A DNA stretch of 64,000 nucleotides from Hibiscus mutabilis (GCA_019671005.1 CM033715.1:6138001-6202000); one strand, 5' to 3'. Shown: positions 36,111-48,969, counted from the stretch's first letter. Program-made: numbers and translations. Notes: a model not told the origin generated them from the letters alone.

Positions 36111-37085
36111 TGTGTGGGTATAGATGGCTTCGTACAACAGTTGGAATATGAGGGATTGCAACATGTGTGCTTTTCCCATGGGATATATGGACATTCTTAG
36201 GATAGTTGCGGAACACATATTACTGCTATGCATGAGAACAATAGTGGGACTACGGCAGCGGCCACGCACAGTGGTAAGCCCGCATTGGATGCAAAGAGGT
36301 ATGACTTGTATGAACCTTGGATGGTGGTCGACAACTGTTGAAGGTGAAATATAAAAGTCGGTAAGGCAATGCAGAATTTCGGAGTGGCACAAGAAACTCT
36401 TAGTGGTCCCAAATATGTTGTCTTAGATGACCAGGCTCCTATGGAGGAGGATGTAATCCATGTTGAGACTGATAGGTCAGTGGAAGAGTTAGGGGACGGA
36501 AAAATGTATACCATGGCAAAGAAATTGATGTTATAGGTACAAAAACTGCATATGCTCTAAAATTTCAACATAATACAATATTTATGCAATCAAACCCAAG
36601 TAGAAAGCCTAGGAATGCCAAGAAATCTTTGAAATGAGGTGAAGGGGACCCTGCGGTCATCGCGGTAGATGCACTAGTTGATTCACAGGTTAAATCCAAC
36701 AAATAAGGAAATGATAGGGCTGTGAATATTGTCGAGCAAAGGTTCAAGAATCAAAGCCATGATGGTATTCGAGTCTCTAAATCGGCTGATAGGACCAGTA
36801 AGAGTCTAAAGGATGTTAATCATCGAGGTGTGAAAATATCTAAATCCCGTGACCATCGGATTACAGCTCGACCAACAACTTCAGAATGGGTTCAGTAGAT
36901 TGTTGATCCGTTGTCTCACCAAGACCATGCGCTGCATGGACATAAGATGCGGGACAGTATAGTTCAGGCAGTTGTATCCCCGCTTTTAGATTCAATTATT
37001 GATGGCATGAGAGATAATGAGGTCCAAGATGACTCGGTTGTCGAGTATATCCAGTAAGTTTCTGTCCTTTTTTATTACTTTATCA

Positions 37086-37812
37086 ATGATCAGTTTTATG
37101 TTTTGGAATTGTCGGGGAGTTTATAGCTTGACCTTTTGAAAATATTTTAAGACATTTAAGCAAGAGAATAGGCCTCAAGTGGTTGCATTGTTCGAACCGA
37201 GAATTAATTCATGGCGTGCGAAGAAAGTAATTTCCAAACTGGGTTTTCAACAGTCTTTTAGAGTCGAAGCACATGGGTTTAGTGGCGGTATTTGGCTTCT
37301 TTGGAATGATATTGTAGAGATGAATATACTGAATGTGGCTAACCAATTTGTTCATGGACGGTGCTGTTGCAGTGATGAGACTGATTGGATTTTCTTCACT
37401 ATCCTGTATGCACGCCCCGCTACCTCGATTAGGAAGTGACTTTAGGGTCAATTGGTCGACATCAACCCGAGCAATGATAGTCCATGGGTTCTCAGAAGTG
37501 ATTTTAATGCAGTTCTACATTATAATGAGCATCGTAGGGGCTCGGATCGACATATGAACGGTAGTAAATTGTTTAATGGCTTTTTTTAATGCGAGGTTGA
37601 CTAATTTGGGTTTTTGGGGACCACCTTTCACTTGGTCTCGAGGCTCGCTGCATCAAAGTCTTGATCGATGCTTGGTTACTAATAAATTGGTGATGCCTTT
37701 TCCACAATCTTTTGTTTCTCATTTGGACAAGTTAGGATCTGGTCATCGCATGTTATTGCTGCGGCTTTCTAAATACGATGGTAACAGGATGATAGACCAT
37801 TTTGTTTGTTAG
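37086..37812 (+). pseudogene. LINE endonuclease (EEP) remnant
   Basis: The domain begins FMFWNCRG, then VVALFEPRI and FSGGIWLLWND; later DFNAVLHYNEHRRG, LGFWGPPFTWSRG and SLDRCLVTN follow in shifted frames. These are the usual blocks of the apurinic-like endonuclease that nicks target DNA. Several stops and frameshifts inactivate it. Confidence 0.85.
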
Positions 37813-38211
37813 TGCTTGGTAGGACCATCCCTAGTTTCAGGATTTTCTCCGTTTAGTCATGAAAAATGAGGTTGATTTTGGTACGAATATTTTTGAATTT
37901 ATATCGGAGGTAAAAGTGTGGAACTAAGAGGTGTTTAGACATATTGGACAACGTAATCGTCGATTAATGGCTAGGCTCCGAGGCATATATAGAGCCCTAT
38001 AGAGGTATTATTCAGATAATCTTGTTCAACTAGCTAAACAACTTCGGACTGAGCTGGAATTGGTCTTAGATCAAGAAGAAAGCTTATGGAAATAGAAAGC
38101 TTGTTCTAATTGGATTAGATACGGTGATCGGAATACAAAATTTTTCTATGCCTTTACACTTGCGATGAGGCATACGAATAATATTTCGGCCCTAAAAGAT
38201 AACGATGGTAA

Positions 38212-39480
38212 TTGGTGCTCGGTGCAGACGAGTTAAAGCAAATGGCAATTGAATTCTTCAAGCCCTTATTTACTAGTGCAGTTGTTATGGAGGATTCTTA
38301 TGCAATCAGGGGCTATTTTCCCCATTTGACGTTACCGAATGTGGAGTCCATGCCAGGTGTGGTTATAGATGAAGAAATTTGTTGTGTGTTACGAGAGATG
38401 TGTCTTCTGAAGGCGCCTGGGGTTGATGGACTTCACGCGGCTTTTTTTTCCAAAGTATTGGGGGATCGTGGGTAAGGATGTTTGTCAGATTATTCGTTAA
38501 TTTTTAGGGTGCTCTGTTACCTGCAGAATGGAACCACACGCTTCTTGTGTTAATGCCTAAAATCCCTAATGCAGAGCTGATGAGCCGATTTAGACCTATT
38601 AGTCTTTGTATCGTAGTGTACAAAATTTTATCAAAAGTTATTGTTAATTGTTTAAAGCCGTATCTTCTTACTTGGGTATCAGAAAACCAACAAGCTTTGT
38701 TCCTATGAGGTTTATAGTGGAAAATATCGTCATCACACAGAATATTATTCATTCGATGCGATACAAAAAATGGCGTAAGGGATGGATGGCCATCAAGATT
38801 GATCTAGAAAAGGCATATGACCGACTTGAAATTAGCTTTTTGATAATACGTTGAATTATATTGGTGTGCTGGCATCTTTGAGGTCTATCATTATGAGGTG
38901 TGTGTCATAGGTATCCATGCAGATTTTTTGGAATGGATTAGTATCCAACGTTTTTCTTCCCTCACGTGGGATCAGACAGGGTGATCCGTTGTCGCCTTAT
39001 TTTTTTATTCTCTGTATGAGCGCTTGGGACATGCTATTCATCTAGAGGTTCAAGATAAGCATTGGTGTCATTTCTCTATCTTTTCTTCGTAAACGACATG
39101 ATTTTGTTTGCGGAAGCTGCGCTTGACCAACTAGAAGTGTTACAGAGGGTGCTTGGTCGATTTTGTGAAATCTCCAGTTAAAAAGTTAGCTTAACTAAAA
39201 CCACAATATTTTTCTCTAATAATGTGTTTGCAGATGTACGTAATCATATCAGCTCGAGTTTTGGATTCTAAGAGGTCGATGATTTTGGGCAGTACCTTGG
39301 TGTACCACTTCTCCATAAGCGAGTAACTCCAGCTTCGTATGCTTATCTTGTTCAAATAGTGCAACGTAAACTTAGCGATTGGAAGGCAAAGACACTGTAT
39401 TTTGTGGGTCGAATAACGTTAGCAAAGTCGATTCTTTTTGCCATACCCACTTATTCTATGTAGTCGACTATTTTTCCCAA
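38212..39480 (+). pseudogene. LINE reverse transcriptase remnant
   Basis: Recognisable blocks are LKAPGVDGLHAAFF, FRPISLC (about 38589) and IKIDLEKAYDR, then GIRQGDPLSPYFFILC (about 38968). The catalytic block near 39086 reads FVNDMILFAEA where active enzymes have FADD, so the first catalytic Asp of that pair is Asn. Stops and frameshifts are spread through the region. Confidence 0.88.
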
Positions 39481-39505
39481 GAAAACCTGTGCGGATATTG
39501 AGAAA

Positions 39506-40440
39506 TTGATTCGTTGGTTTGTTGGGGGTGGTACCTCGGAGAAGAGTGGTGTTCACCTAATCCGGTGGGATGACGTATGTAAGCCGTTATCTTCAGGAGA
39601 ACTTGGCTTCTGCAATCTTCACAAGAAAAATGATGCTTTCCTTATGAAGCTTGGATTCAACCTTCTTGCTAAGAGGGAAGCTCTATGGGTACGATTTTCA
39701 CGTGCGAAGTATAAGTGCATTGAAGCATTCCCCATTAATCTCCATAATGCTAGTTGCTCAAGATTGTGGAAGGGTTTGGGGATAATTTGAGATGATGTTA
39801 GGGATAACATCACTTTAAATAGTGGCCATGGTCGTGATTTACGGTTTTGGTATGATAATTGCATCCTTGATCTTGGCCATTTGGTTCATTTTATTTTCCA
39901 GATTGTGTCTCTTCTGTTGATAATAATTTTGATGCAGACCTGGTTGGTAAAACGGGTGAATGGTGCTGGTCGATACTCGAGGAGAAGTTTTCCCTATTCA
40001 TGTTCTTTTTCGTCTTGCTGCAATCAAATGTCCTAGACCGTGACTGGGTAGAGCTGTTGTGAGCTGGCGACAGAAAAAGAATTTTTGCTTTAGTGTAAAG
40101 TCTGCTTATACCATTCGAAGCAATTCCCTACATGGTGATGATGGGCAACTCTGGAAATTTATCCATAAGTTCGTGGGTCTCAAAAGATCAAAATCTTCTT
40201 ATGGATGGTATGTCTCGGTAAATTATGACGAACAGTGAACGGACACGACGATATTTTGCTTTGAATGCTCGATGTCTAGTATGTGATTGTGCTTTCGAGG
40301 ATATTCATCATGTCTTACGTACTTGTCCGTCGGCATAATTTTCTGAGCCGATTATTACACGATGTACCCGTTTGGTCCAGTTGTAATGTCACACCTTTGA
40401 CCAAGAGTGCATGCAGAGGTTCAGACTGGTTCAAGGCTGT
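39506..40440 (+). pseudogene. LINE connection and zinc-finger region remnant
   Basis: A 94-aa frame (39506-39790) has HLIRWDDVCKPLSSGELGF, the conserved post-RT segment of plant LINEs. Downstream near 40085 is FSVKSAYTIRS, the start of the zf-RVT type zinc-binding region. Stops divide these parts. Confidence 0.75.
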
Positions 40441-40464
40441 GGCTTCCACCGTAGGCTGGTTGGC

Positions 40465-40920
40465 TTAAGCTTAACTCAGATGGGGCTCGATGGGACTTCA
40501 ATAGTTCTTTTGCGTGTGGGGGAGTGATTCAAGATCATCTTGGCCAATGGGTGCTTGGCTTCAACAAAGTTTTAGGGCTCTGTTCGGTGATTGAAGCTGA
40601 ACTTTGGGGCATTCTTGTTGGTCTGCAGCGGGCACGGTCTGTTGGTATTTGATATCTTCCGGTAGAATCTGATAACTTGAAAGTGATTTGTCTGATCCGG
40701 AAAGGTGATAGGGTGTTTCCTTCTCTGTTGTTGCACATTGAAGAATGGAAGAAGTACTCGTGTTCTTTCATGTTCAGCGCGAAGGCAAACGAGTGGCTGA
40801 TGGCTTGGCCAAAGTGATCAATAGGGATAGTTTTGATGTGGTTCAATTCTCTGAGCCACCTCATGGTATTGCTAGCTTGATGCAGTTCGATGTGGAGCCT
40901 GGAACCACCGAGGTAGACTA
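40465..40920 (+). pseudogene. LINE RNase H remnant
   Basis: KLNSDGA at about 40467 holds the first catalytic Asp of the plant LINE RNase H domain. CGGVIQDHLGQWVLGF and IEAELWGILVGLQ follow, the latter with the catalytic Glu, then VESDNLKVI with the next Asp. A stop near 40650 and a later frameshift break the frame. Confidence 0.82.
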
Positions 40921-41099
40921 GAATGTTGGTGCTTTATGGTTTTGTGAGTTTTAGGTTGTTGTTTCTTTTAGGTTTTTTAAGTTGGAATGTAATATCCTTC
41001 GTATGTGACTGTTTCGTTATTAAGACGTGTATTTTTTTTCTCTATTTAATTTTAAAAAAATTTATAATGAGACACGTGCTATTAATTTAATTTCTTTAT

Positions 41100-42760
41100 A
41101 AAAAAGTTAATGTTTATCCACAAAGATAATTATGAGTGATAACAAGGTGGTGCGACAGGAACGAATCCACGTTCACTTTGGAGGGGCTCTTTCATGCGAG
41201 GAACATTTTCTTTGCCTTTGTTTTATATATATTTTTAAAATAAATTAATTATGAATATGTCCCTCACATCTCAACATTTATGTTTTCTTTCCAATTCTAG
41301 ATTCTGATTACATTATGTTTGTACAACTCTATTTCTATCCAGCATTATCCCAATAAAACATGATCCCCAACTCTATTCTAGTTTAAAAATATTTTTACGA
41401 AATTAAAAAATTTAATTGAAAATATGATTCCAGCACAATTTAACATTTATTTTTTACATGTTTTGTCAAAACAGAAAAATAATTAAATAAATAATAATTA
41501 TTCAATTTAATAACATAAAATTAAAGTAAAATTGAATTTATTATCATAATTCCAGTACAATATATACAAATTTTTACTTATATTTTTGTCAAAATATAAC
41601 TAATAATGTATAAATACATTAAATGATATTCTTGTGATTATCTAGGACATAACATAAAATAATATTTTTGTAATTATTTCAGACATAACACGATAATTTT
41701 TTTCTAAATTCAAACTCGATCCAATTTAAAATCCACATTTCATTAAAAAATATGACCTTATTACATTGGATCAGAACCCGTCAAATACATTTTTTTTACC
41801 ATCCTGATGATTATATTATTATTTGGATGCAATATTCGTATTTTCTAAAAAATAAATCAAATAATATCTTTGAGATTCTGCTAGACAAATTCCTTAATTT
41901 AATGCTGTTCCAATCCCCCAGATTTGAAAATTACTATTGGCTGGCTGTTAAAATAGGCCTGGTATTATTATTATCAGTTAATTAATTATTACGTAAGCAG
42001 AGTGACGTCAACATGATTTGCTAATGGCTTACGAGCTCTATAAATGTAAGTGGTTTGAAACTGGCACACGTCTAATTACTCAAATCAATAATCTTATCCA
42101 ATTCGATAACACAAATCAAGTGATGGGACTCGATTATAAAATATAATACATTATAATTATAATATTAAAAGTTAAATAACTGTTTAAACCGAACGAACAC
42201 ATTTAGTCGATTGGTCAAATTATTAATCTTTATTTTTTTATATTTTCTTAGGTAATTAATTATAAACTCATTATGAGCATATCATTCTCTCCCCTAAAGT
42301 TTTATTTTTTCTCCCATCTAAATAAGATTAACATTAAAATTATAATTTATCAAAAAAATAAATGTTTAAACCGTTTCAAATTCTATAACAACACAAATCT
42401 ATTTATACTAATGGGTGCAATGGCAACCACTTTTAAGAAGAGAATTTATGTTTAAACATTAAAAATAACATTGTTAAAAAAGTCACAAATCTCAATTATG
42501 AAAATAAACATAAATTATATTAAAAAAATCTATTTATTCCTAAAGAACTATCGATTGTATTAATAATATTACTAATTATGTAAAATAAATAATTGAGTTG
42601 TAAAAAAATTATCGATTAAATTTAGACTAATTGACAATATTGATGATACAACATATAGAAGTATGTGGAATAAAACATGCTTAAATAGTTAATAACTTTT
42701 TATTTATGAATGAGGAGAGATATGAGTAGTATAAACATTAAAAAAATTATGTGTTTTTAT
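41100..42760. other. AT-rich intergenic DNA; SINE tail and promoter-like module
   Basis: No protein gene is seen. At 42280-42355 the text CCCCTAAAG to AATTTATCAAAAAAATA matches the 3' end of the SINE family. At 42003-42010 TGACGTCA is followed 29 bases later by TATAAAT (42039-42045), a promoter-like arrangement with no gene found after it. Confidence 0.45.
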
Positions 42761-42764
42761 AGAA

Positions 42765-45485
42765 AAATTTTACAATAAATCACATACATTGATATACACT
42801 ACTGATTTTTATTTTTTATTATTTTATTTTTAAATAAAAGCTTTTTAAGTAAATACATGGGACCCATCAATTGTTTTTCTACTATTTTTTGTTATTCCTT
42901 AATTATTTAATTTATGTCGATATATAATTATGGCATAAAGATAATTTTAACCCCTCACCTTTACAATTTCTGTCATTTTGGTCATTATTTTTTAAGGATA
43001 AATTTGGCCCCCTAACCTATATCATTTTGTCAAACTATTCATTTTTAACTAACATCTCGATTAAACCGTTAAAAATTTAAACGGTGATGACATGTCAATA
43101 TTCTTACTTAAAATATATATTTCTCAACTATTTAAAAAAAAACTAAAAAAATAAGCATAAACAAGCAACTAAATCATCACGGAAAATCCAACACTTAAAC
43201 ACAAAGCTAATAAACGAATTCCTAAACCTAATTCAAATTTCTTAAACCACAATTTAAGTTTTCATATCAATTTGAAACCTATAATTTTTTATTTTATGTC
43301 ATTTTTAGTGTTTCTGTGATTTTTTAAATTTCATAAAAATTTCATTTGATATTATTTTTAAAATTCATTTTCAAATACTAAATACCAAAATCAATACCTC
43401 AAACCATTTGTATTAAATTAAACATTAAAATTTCAAAACCCTAAACTAAAGAAATAAAGACCCAGTTGGTTAGTATCAAAACTGTTATTTGATTAAATAA
43501 TAAGTGATTTCTACAAGTTTTAATAATCGCGTCAAATTTCTCTATAATATTTTATCTATTGGTTCAAAGTGCTTCAAATTTTAAAGAACAAGATTTATTC
43601 CAAGTAAATTCAAATTTGAGAGTAAAATCTTATTTGTTTGTATGGTATGCACTATTGGATTTTAGAATGAATTTACTTTGAAAATTGTAGACTGATCTCA
43701 TGAATCTTAGCTAGGATTTTAAATCCAACACAATTTATGATTAACTTCGTTCTTTTCTAAGGTTTTTATTTTAATTTTAATTATTTTTAATATTTTAAAT
43801 TAGGCTTAAAGGCTTGTGAAGCCCTTGAACTTTTGAAAAAAAATAATTAAGCCCTTAAAGATTTTTCGCACTCAATGTCACCCTCAAACCCCAAAAATTA
43901 ACCAATTCGACCCTTTGACTGACGGAATCCGTTGTTGGCCGTGACAGTGCTGACATGGCGGTCCATGTTAAAAGAAAGTGATGACGTGGAAGAGGGCTTA
44001 ATTGATTTTTTTTAAAGTTTGAGGGTTTAAATGATTTTTTTATAAAGATCGAGGGCTTATTTAATCTTTAAGTAAAAATAAAAAATATAAAAATGTTAAA
44101 ATATTCTACAATAAATATTAAAATTACTAAAAATAAAAATAAAATATAAAAACACATGACCATTGTAATAACAAAATAAGATTAAAATTATGTTCTAACC
44201 TAATAAGTTGTGTAAAATCTTAACTACATTCCAATACATATGATGCAAACCCATATCACAATATAGTTACATACCTTTTATTTGATTAAACCAGCTTTTA
44301 TGGAATTCAAGTTAGAAAACAAGAAAAATTAAGAAACACTCTTGCGGCATACAAGGACTATATAGTGCTTGACTTTACTAAAGAGTTTTTTTCCATCCGG
44401 TCAAACAATAAACTTCATCTTGTTCAATGCATCCAAGCAGCAATATCATAGGAAAATCTAAACTTTTTTTATAGTGAGATCACTTCCATAGTCAAAGAAT
44501 AATTCTTTTTATATTAAAAATGTAACTTTATATCTCTAAAAGTTTATTGATATTTTTAATATTTTAGTATTATAATATTTCTTTATATTTTAATATTTCT
44601 ATTTAATTCAACTAATTTGTTAATTTTATTTTTTCTTAAACATTAAATAAACTTTCAGACTTTCTAACAAAATCAATTAAGCCCCTCTAGACATGTCATC
44701 GTTCATATGTGAACTGCCATATTAGCACCGTGAACCGCCACGTCAGCATCGTAAACTGCCACATCAGCATAGTAACGATCAACGACAAAAACCGTTAGTC
44801 AAAGGGTCAGATTAGTTAATTTTTTGGGTTTGAGGGTGACATTGGGTGCAAAAAAACATTAAGGGCTTAATTGATTTTTTTTGAAAGTTTAGGGGTTTCT
44901 CGAGCCCTTAAGCCTTTAAATTTAAATAAAATTTTATTATACATGTAGGTATGTAACAAGTTAGATTACATGTCATTTAAAATGTATTATCACATGTATA
45001 TGTCATATTATCACCGTTAAATTTTTAACGGTCTAATCAACATGATAATTAAAGAATGGGTAATTTGACAAAAATATATAGGTTGAGGACCAAATTTATC
45101 CTAAAAAAAGAATGAGGGCCAAAATGTCAATAATTATAACAAAGTTAAAAAAGTTGAGGGTTAAATTATAACAAAGTTCAAAATTTTAAAAAATAAATAA
45201 GAGAAAAAGTTAAATTTAAAAAAAGAGAGAAAAAATAATGGTGATGAAATGGTGGCTAAATTATAACAAAGTTTAAAAGTTGAGGGTTAAATTTTTGTTA
45301 TACCAATTTAAAAAATACAAATTTAGCATTATTTTTAAATTAAAATTAAATCTTGTGGTGGGTCCTAGAAATTTATGTAAGAGAATTTATTTAAAATTAG
45401 AAATATAAATAAGAGAAAAAAAAATAGTGGTGTATATTAATATATTATTAGTAGTGTATATCAATGTATAACATTTATTGTAAAC
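42765..45485. mobile_element. Long-TIR element with concentric inverted repeats
   Basis: Three inverted matches lie inside one another. Outermost: TACATTGATATACACTACT near 42787 against its complement near 45460. Middle: about 42935-43100 against 44985-45175 (ATTTAACCC, GGATAAATTTGG and CCGTTAAAAATTTAAACGG-type text). Inner: about 43803-43860 against 44870-44930 (AAGGCTT, AATTAAGCCCTT). No transposase frame is present. It could be one element with very long inverted ends or elements inserted one inside another. Ends are approximate. Confidence 0.6.
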
Positions 45486-45489
45486 TCAT

Positions 45490-46060
45490 CCGTTTTTATA
45501 ACAATAAGAAGAACTTAAACTAAGCTAAAGTTGGAAATGTCCGACTACCATTCGATCGATCGACCCAACTTACCATCCACCACCCATAAAGGTTGTATTT
45601 CAAAAAATATATAGAAACAATTTTATGAGTGTGTTTAAATCTAGTGATGATAAATGCAAATAAAAATATTATGATAGAGTTATGTTACTATGGAGGGTTT
45701 CGAGGTATTAGGAAATTAATTAGAGCAATATGAACTATACTATCTCCCATTGTTTATGTTTGTTTTTTCTTTTTGTAAAAACCTCCCATTGTTTATGTTA
45801 TACAACGACTATATTATTGGGTTAGAAATAATTTTATTTCACAAATAATATTATCAACTTCCACCAACTAGTTATCTAAGGGCTTGTTCAAAATACAATT
45901 TCCTGTCAAACGATCGTTTTTAGATAAGTTGAGAAAATCAGTTCCTGAGGAACAAAGAAAAATAGAAAAAACATCGTACATTAATACCTTATTTAGTATT
46001 ATTTTTTCGTTTGGCGCTCTAACGCCGGTTAGAGAAGCTGTATTAAAAGCAACTTAAATA
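45490..46060. other. Intergenic DNA, nothing recognised
   Basis: AT-rich sequence with a short duplicated CTCCCATTGTTTATGTT phrase near 45745 and 45783. No gene or clear mobile-element end is seen. Confidence 0.5.
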
Positions 46061-46065
46061 AAAAA

Positions 46066-46874
46066 GAAAACTACATAAATAGTACCCCAGCTATTTCCGT
46101 ATTACTGTTTTGATACCCAACTATTATTTTAGTAAAATGATATAATCACAATTTTAGCCTAAAACACTTATATGTTTTATCAATTTTATCCAAAATTCAT
46201 CTATTTAAAAAATTATCTTAATTTGGGAGGAAAAATTATAAATTACCCATTTATCATCTGTTTTCCCCAACGCCCAACAGTACCCACCTCCAAGCCACTG
46301 TCTACCCCTACCTCCAAGCCACCGTCGTCTACCCTTGAAACCTGCAAACCGACCGCCCCTTGACCCCTCGGATCGTTATCGCGTCTACATTTTTCACTGT
46401 GTGAAATTTATTCACACCGCTATTGATTTCAATCTTTATTTACTGTATTTTTTCTGTTAAATTGTAATTTCTGAATTTTTTTCAAACCCTAAGGTTTTCA
46501 ACTTATTCATAGATGGGGAAAATATGATTTTTTTTACCCCAAAGCAGATGGCATTAAGGTCGTGCTTCACATGCAGTATTTGTTTTTATATTTGTTAAAT
46601 TTTATATTCACTTTTGTTTTGAGAATTTCGACTGCTTTGGATGCATGGTTCTACTCGGGTTTAATTTTTTCCAACGAAAATAAGTAAAATTTACATTTTC
46701 GCTGATCTGCTATGACCAACAAAAGGAAATTAAAAAACAAAAATCTCTGTTAAGTTAACGGTGCAGTACCAAAATAAAGACGAAACGTAACGTTAGATAT
46801 TATTTTATTAAAAAATAATTAAAATATTAAAACAATAATGTTGAAATAGTTTGGTTACTATTTATGTAGTTTTC
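46066..46874. mobile_element. TIR element about 0.8 kb
   Basis: The ends are GAAAACTACATAAATAGTA and its exact complement on the right (19 of 19). The similarity continues imperfectly for about 50 more bases. The middle (46260-46380) is C-rich with repeated CCACCTCCAAGCCAC-type text, unlike the AT-rich arms. No transposase frame. Single-arm relatives occur at 60050-60190 and 60815-60975. Confidence 0.65.
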
Positions 46875-47409
46875 TCAACAAAAAAAAATAAGAAGATTGC
46901 TGTTACAATTAACTTGGGATATTCGAATCAATTGACTTATAGATAAAATATTAATAGTTATAAAAGGAATAAAAACTGCAAACGCAACTTAAAATGATAG
47001 TTTGATTTAAATTCTGATGTCCGTAATTAGTGTTTTGATTAACGAATGAATAAACGGTTGGCAAGTCATCCTGTACTGTGCCGGAAGCAAAAGGAGGACT
47101 TGATACCACCTGCGTGAAGGACTTCATCTTTTTCTAATGTTGAAAGGATGTCGGTGCTGGATGCATGCAGCTTTTTAAGAATGTAATTATATTCATATTT
47201 TAAAAAAAATACTTAGATTAATAGATTTTTTTTTAAAAAAATGTTTAGTTAATGTGTAAAGGTTAAAAGGAAATTATATATGTATTTTACAAAAAAATTG
47301 TTTTAGATCTATACTTTAAAATTTTTAAATTCGCCACCGGAGGATACCGATGGTTTTGTTGTTTTTTGCCATAGTTTTAACTTATTGTACTAACATGCTC
47401 TATGATAAG

Positions 47410-47745
47410 TGTAATTATATAATTTACTGGCGGTTGAAACTTTTTGTTTTAACAAGTGCCTTAATTTTAAGGATTAGTGATTCAGTTTACGGCTCATAGT
47501 TTCGGGGTTTAGATTTATGTGCTTAGAATAAGTAAAGTGGTTAGAATTTAGGGCTCATAGGTTATAATTTAGGGTTTTATGTTAAAATATGAAACCTAAA
47601 CCCTGACCTCTGAACCATAAATTCTAACCTTAAACCTTAAATTCTAGCATATGAACTATAAACCTTAAATTGAATCTCTAAACCTTGAATTAGAGTTTTA
47701 CAAGAGGTTTTCGCCGCCAATGCATGAGATATTTTCCCATGATAA
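47410..47745. mobile_element. Fold-back element with telomere-like arms (copy C)
   Basis: The left arm runs from TTACTGGCGGTTGAAACTTT through degenerate TTTAGGG variants. The right arm is the inverted copy, ending TTTTCGCCGCCAATGCATGAG. The layout is that of copies A and B. No coding frame. Confidence 0.65.
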
Positions 47746-47794
47746 TGCTGAGGTAAATAAATATTATTTTTTACTTGGCTTCATGTTTTAAAGT

Positions 47795-47945
47795 GTGATT
47801 TATATTTTTTTTGAACAATTTCTACTTAAGGGAAGGGAGGAGAAATTTGTTCCTAATGAGTTTTGAACCCACAACCTAGGGAAGAGGGGAGGGCGTCAAC
47901 TAAAAGCTTTAACCACTTGCTCTAAAAGTTGTTGACAGTGTGAAT
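47795..47945 (-). mobile_element. SINE copy, reverse orientation
   Basis: On the minus strand the segment has an A-box-like AAGTGGTTAAAGC, a B-box-like GGTTGTGGGTTCAAAACTC, then a pyrimidine-rich part and a GTTCAAAAAAAA tail. It belongs to a sub-family shared with 59362-59500 and 60638-60762. Confidence 0.6.
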
Positions 47946-48165
47946 TGTATTTTTTTTATTGTCAAGATTGGTAGTTAAACTTAACTACAAAGTTCAAGTT
48001 ATTATTTATATATTTTTGGTCTAATTTGGCAAAAAAAAAGGTTTATGTTATTTTTTTACATGAACTTAACTTCACTGTTATCAATTGGATATGTTAAAAT
48101 GTGTGATAAAAGTCAAGTCCAAATTAGATAAAAAAAAAGTATAAAGTAACAAATAGTATCGTATA

Positions 48166-48963
48166 GGCTTAATAGACAAACAGGTGCTTAAACTATGCTC
48201 TTTTCTCCAGTTAGGTGCCCAAATTATTTTTCGGACTGAATATGTGCTTAACATTTCATTTCGTGATTAATTTAAGGTTCTCCGTTAATTTCTACCGTTA
48301 AAGGATACATGTTTCCTCCAGAAAATTCCAAAATTATATTAAAAATAAATAAAATTAATAAAACAAAATAAAAATATATCCTAAAATTTTCAAATAGTCC
48401 TCAAATCCCTAAATCCCCCAAATACGACCACTCTCGTTGGCGTTGACCGCGTTGCTGACGACGTAATGAAGTGCCCTCCCCTCGCCGAACAACCATACGC
48501 CATTCGTCGCCCCTCTTGTCGTCGTTCGTCGTGAATCGTTCGAAAGAATCATTCGACAATTTCGGCGATTAGCACGACGTCGGGCGATTTTCGACGACGG
48601 GGTGGTGGGGGAAGTGGCTGTGATGGTCCAACGACCGATATGGTGAGCGGCGGCGTGGAAATCGGCAGAGGAATTGGCCCAAATCGGGATTTAGGTTTTG
48701 GGGAGTTAGGGATTTTGGAATTTGGGGGCTATTTTGTGAAATTTTGAGAACTTAGAGAATTTCTAAAAATTAAATAATTTTATTTATTTATAATATAATT
48801 TTGAATTTTTTTGGAGATGACACGTGTCTTTTAACGGTGGAAATTAATGGAGAACCTTAAATGGGTCACAGAATGAAACATTAGATACCTATTTGACCCG
48901 AAAAATAATTTAGACACCTAACTAAAAAAATCATAGTTTGAGCATCTATTTGACGGTGAAGCC
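48166..48963. mobile_element. TIR element with a GC-rich core
   Basis: The right end is GTTTGAGCATCTATTTGACGG to GAAGCC. Read inward on the other strand it matches the left end (GGCTTAATAGACAAACAGGT, then GCTTAAACTATG). The inverted similarity extends about 180 bases on each side, through CCGTTAATTTCTACCGTTAA. Between them, about 48421-48690 is GC-rich, with many CGACG and CGTCG motifs, against AT-rich arms. No transposase frame. Confidence 0.65.
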
Positions 48964-48969
48964 AATCTT

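Larger units (their letters stand above)
35193..41040 (+). mobile_element. Decayed L1-type LINE with RNase H domain
   Basis: In order on the plus strand are an ORF1-type gag protein, an endonuclease/exonuclease/phosphatase domain, a reverse transcriptase, a zinc-finger region and an RNase H domain. This order is typical of plant L1-clade non-LTR elements. Stops and frameshifts interrupt every part, so the copy is dead. The ends are approximate: the 5' limit is set by the first coding text, and the 3' limit by a T-rich stretch near 41030. No target-site duplication was identified. Confidence 0.88.

Noticed and set aside
36124..36354. Independent small gene within the LINE
   Set aside because: It lies between ORF1 and endonuclease remnants, in the region expected to hold the decayed ORF1 C-terminus.
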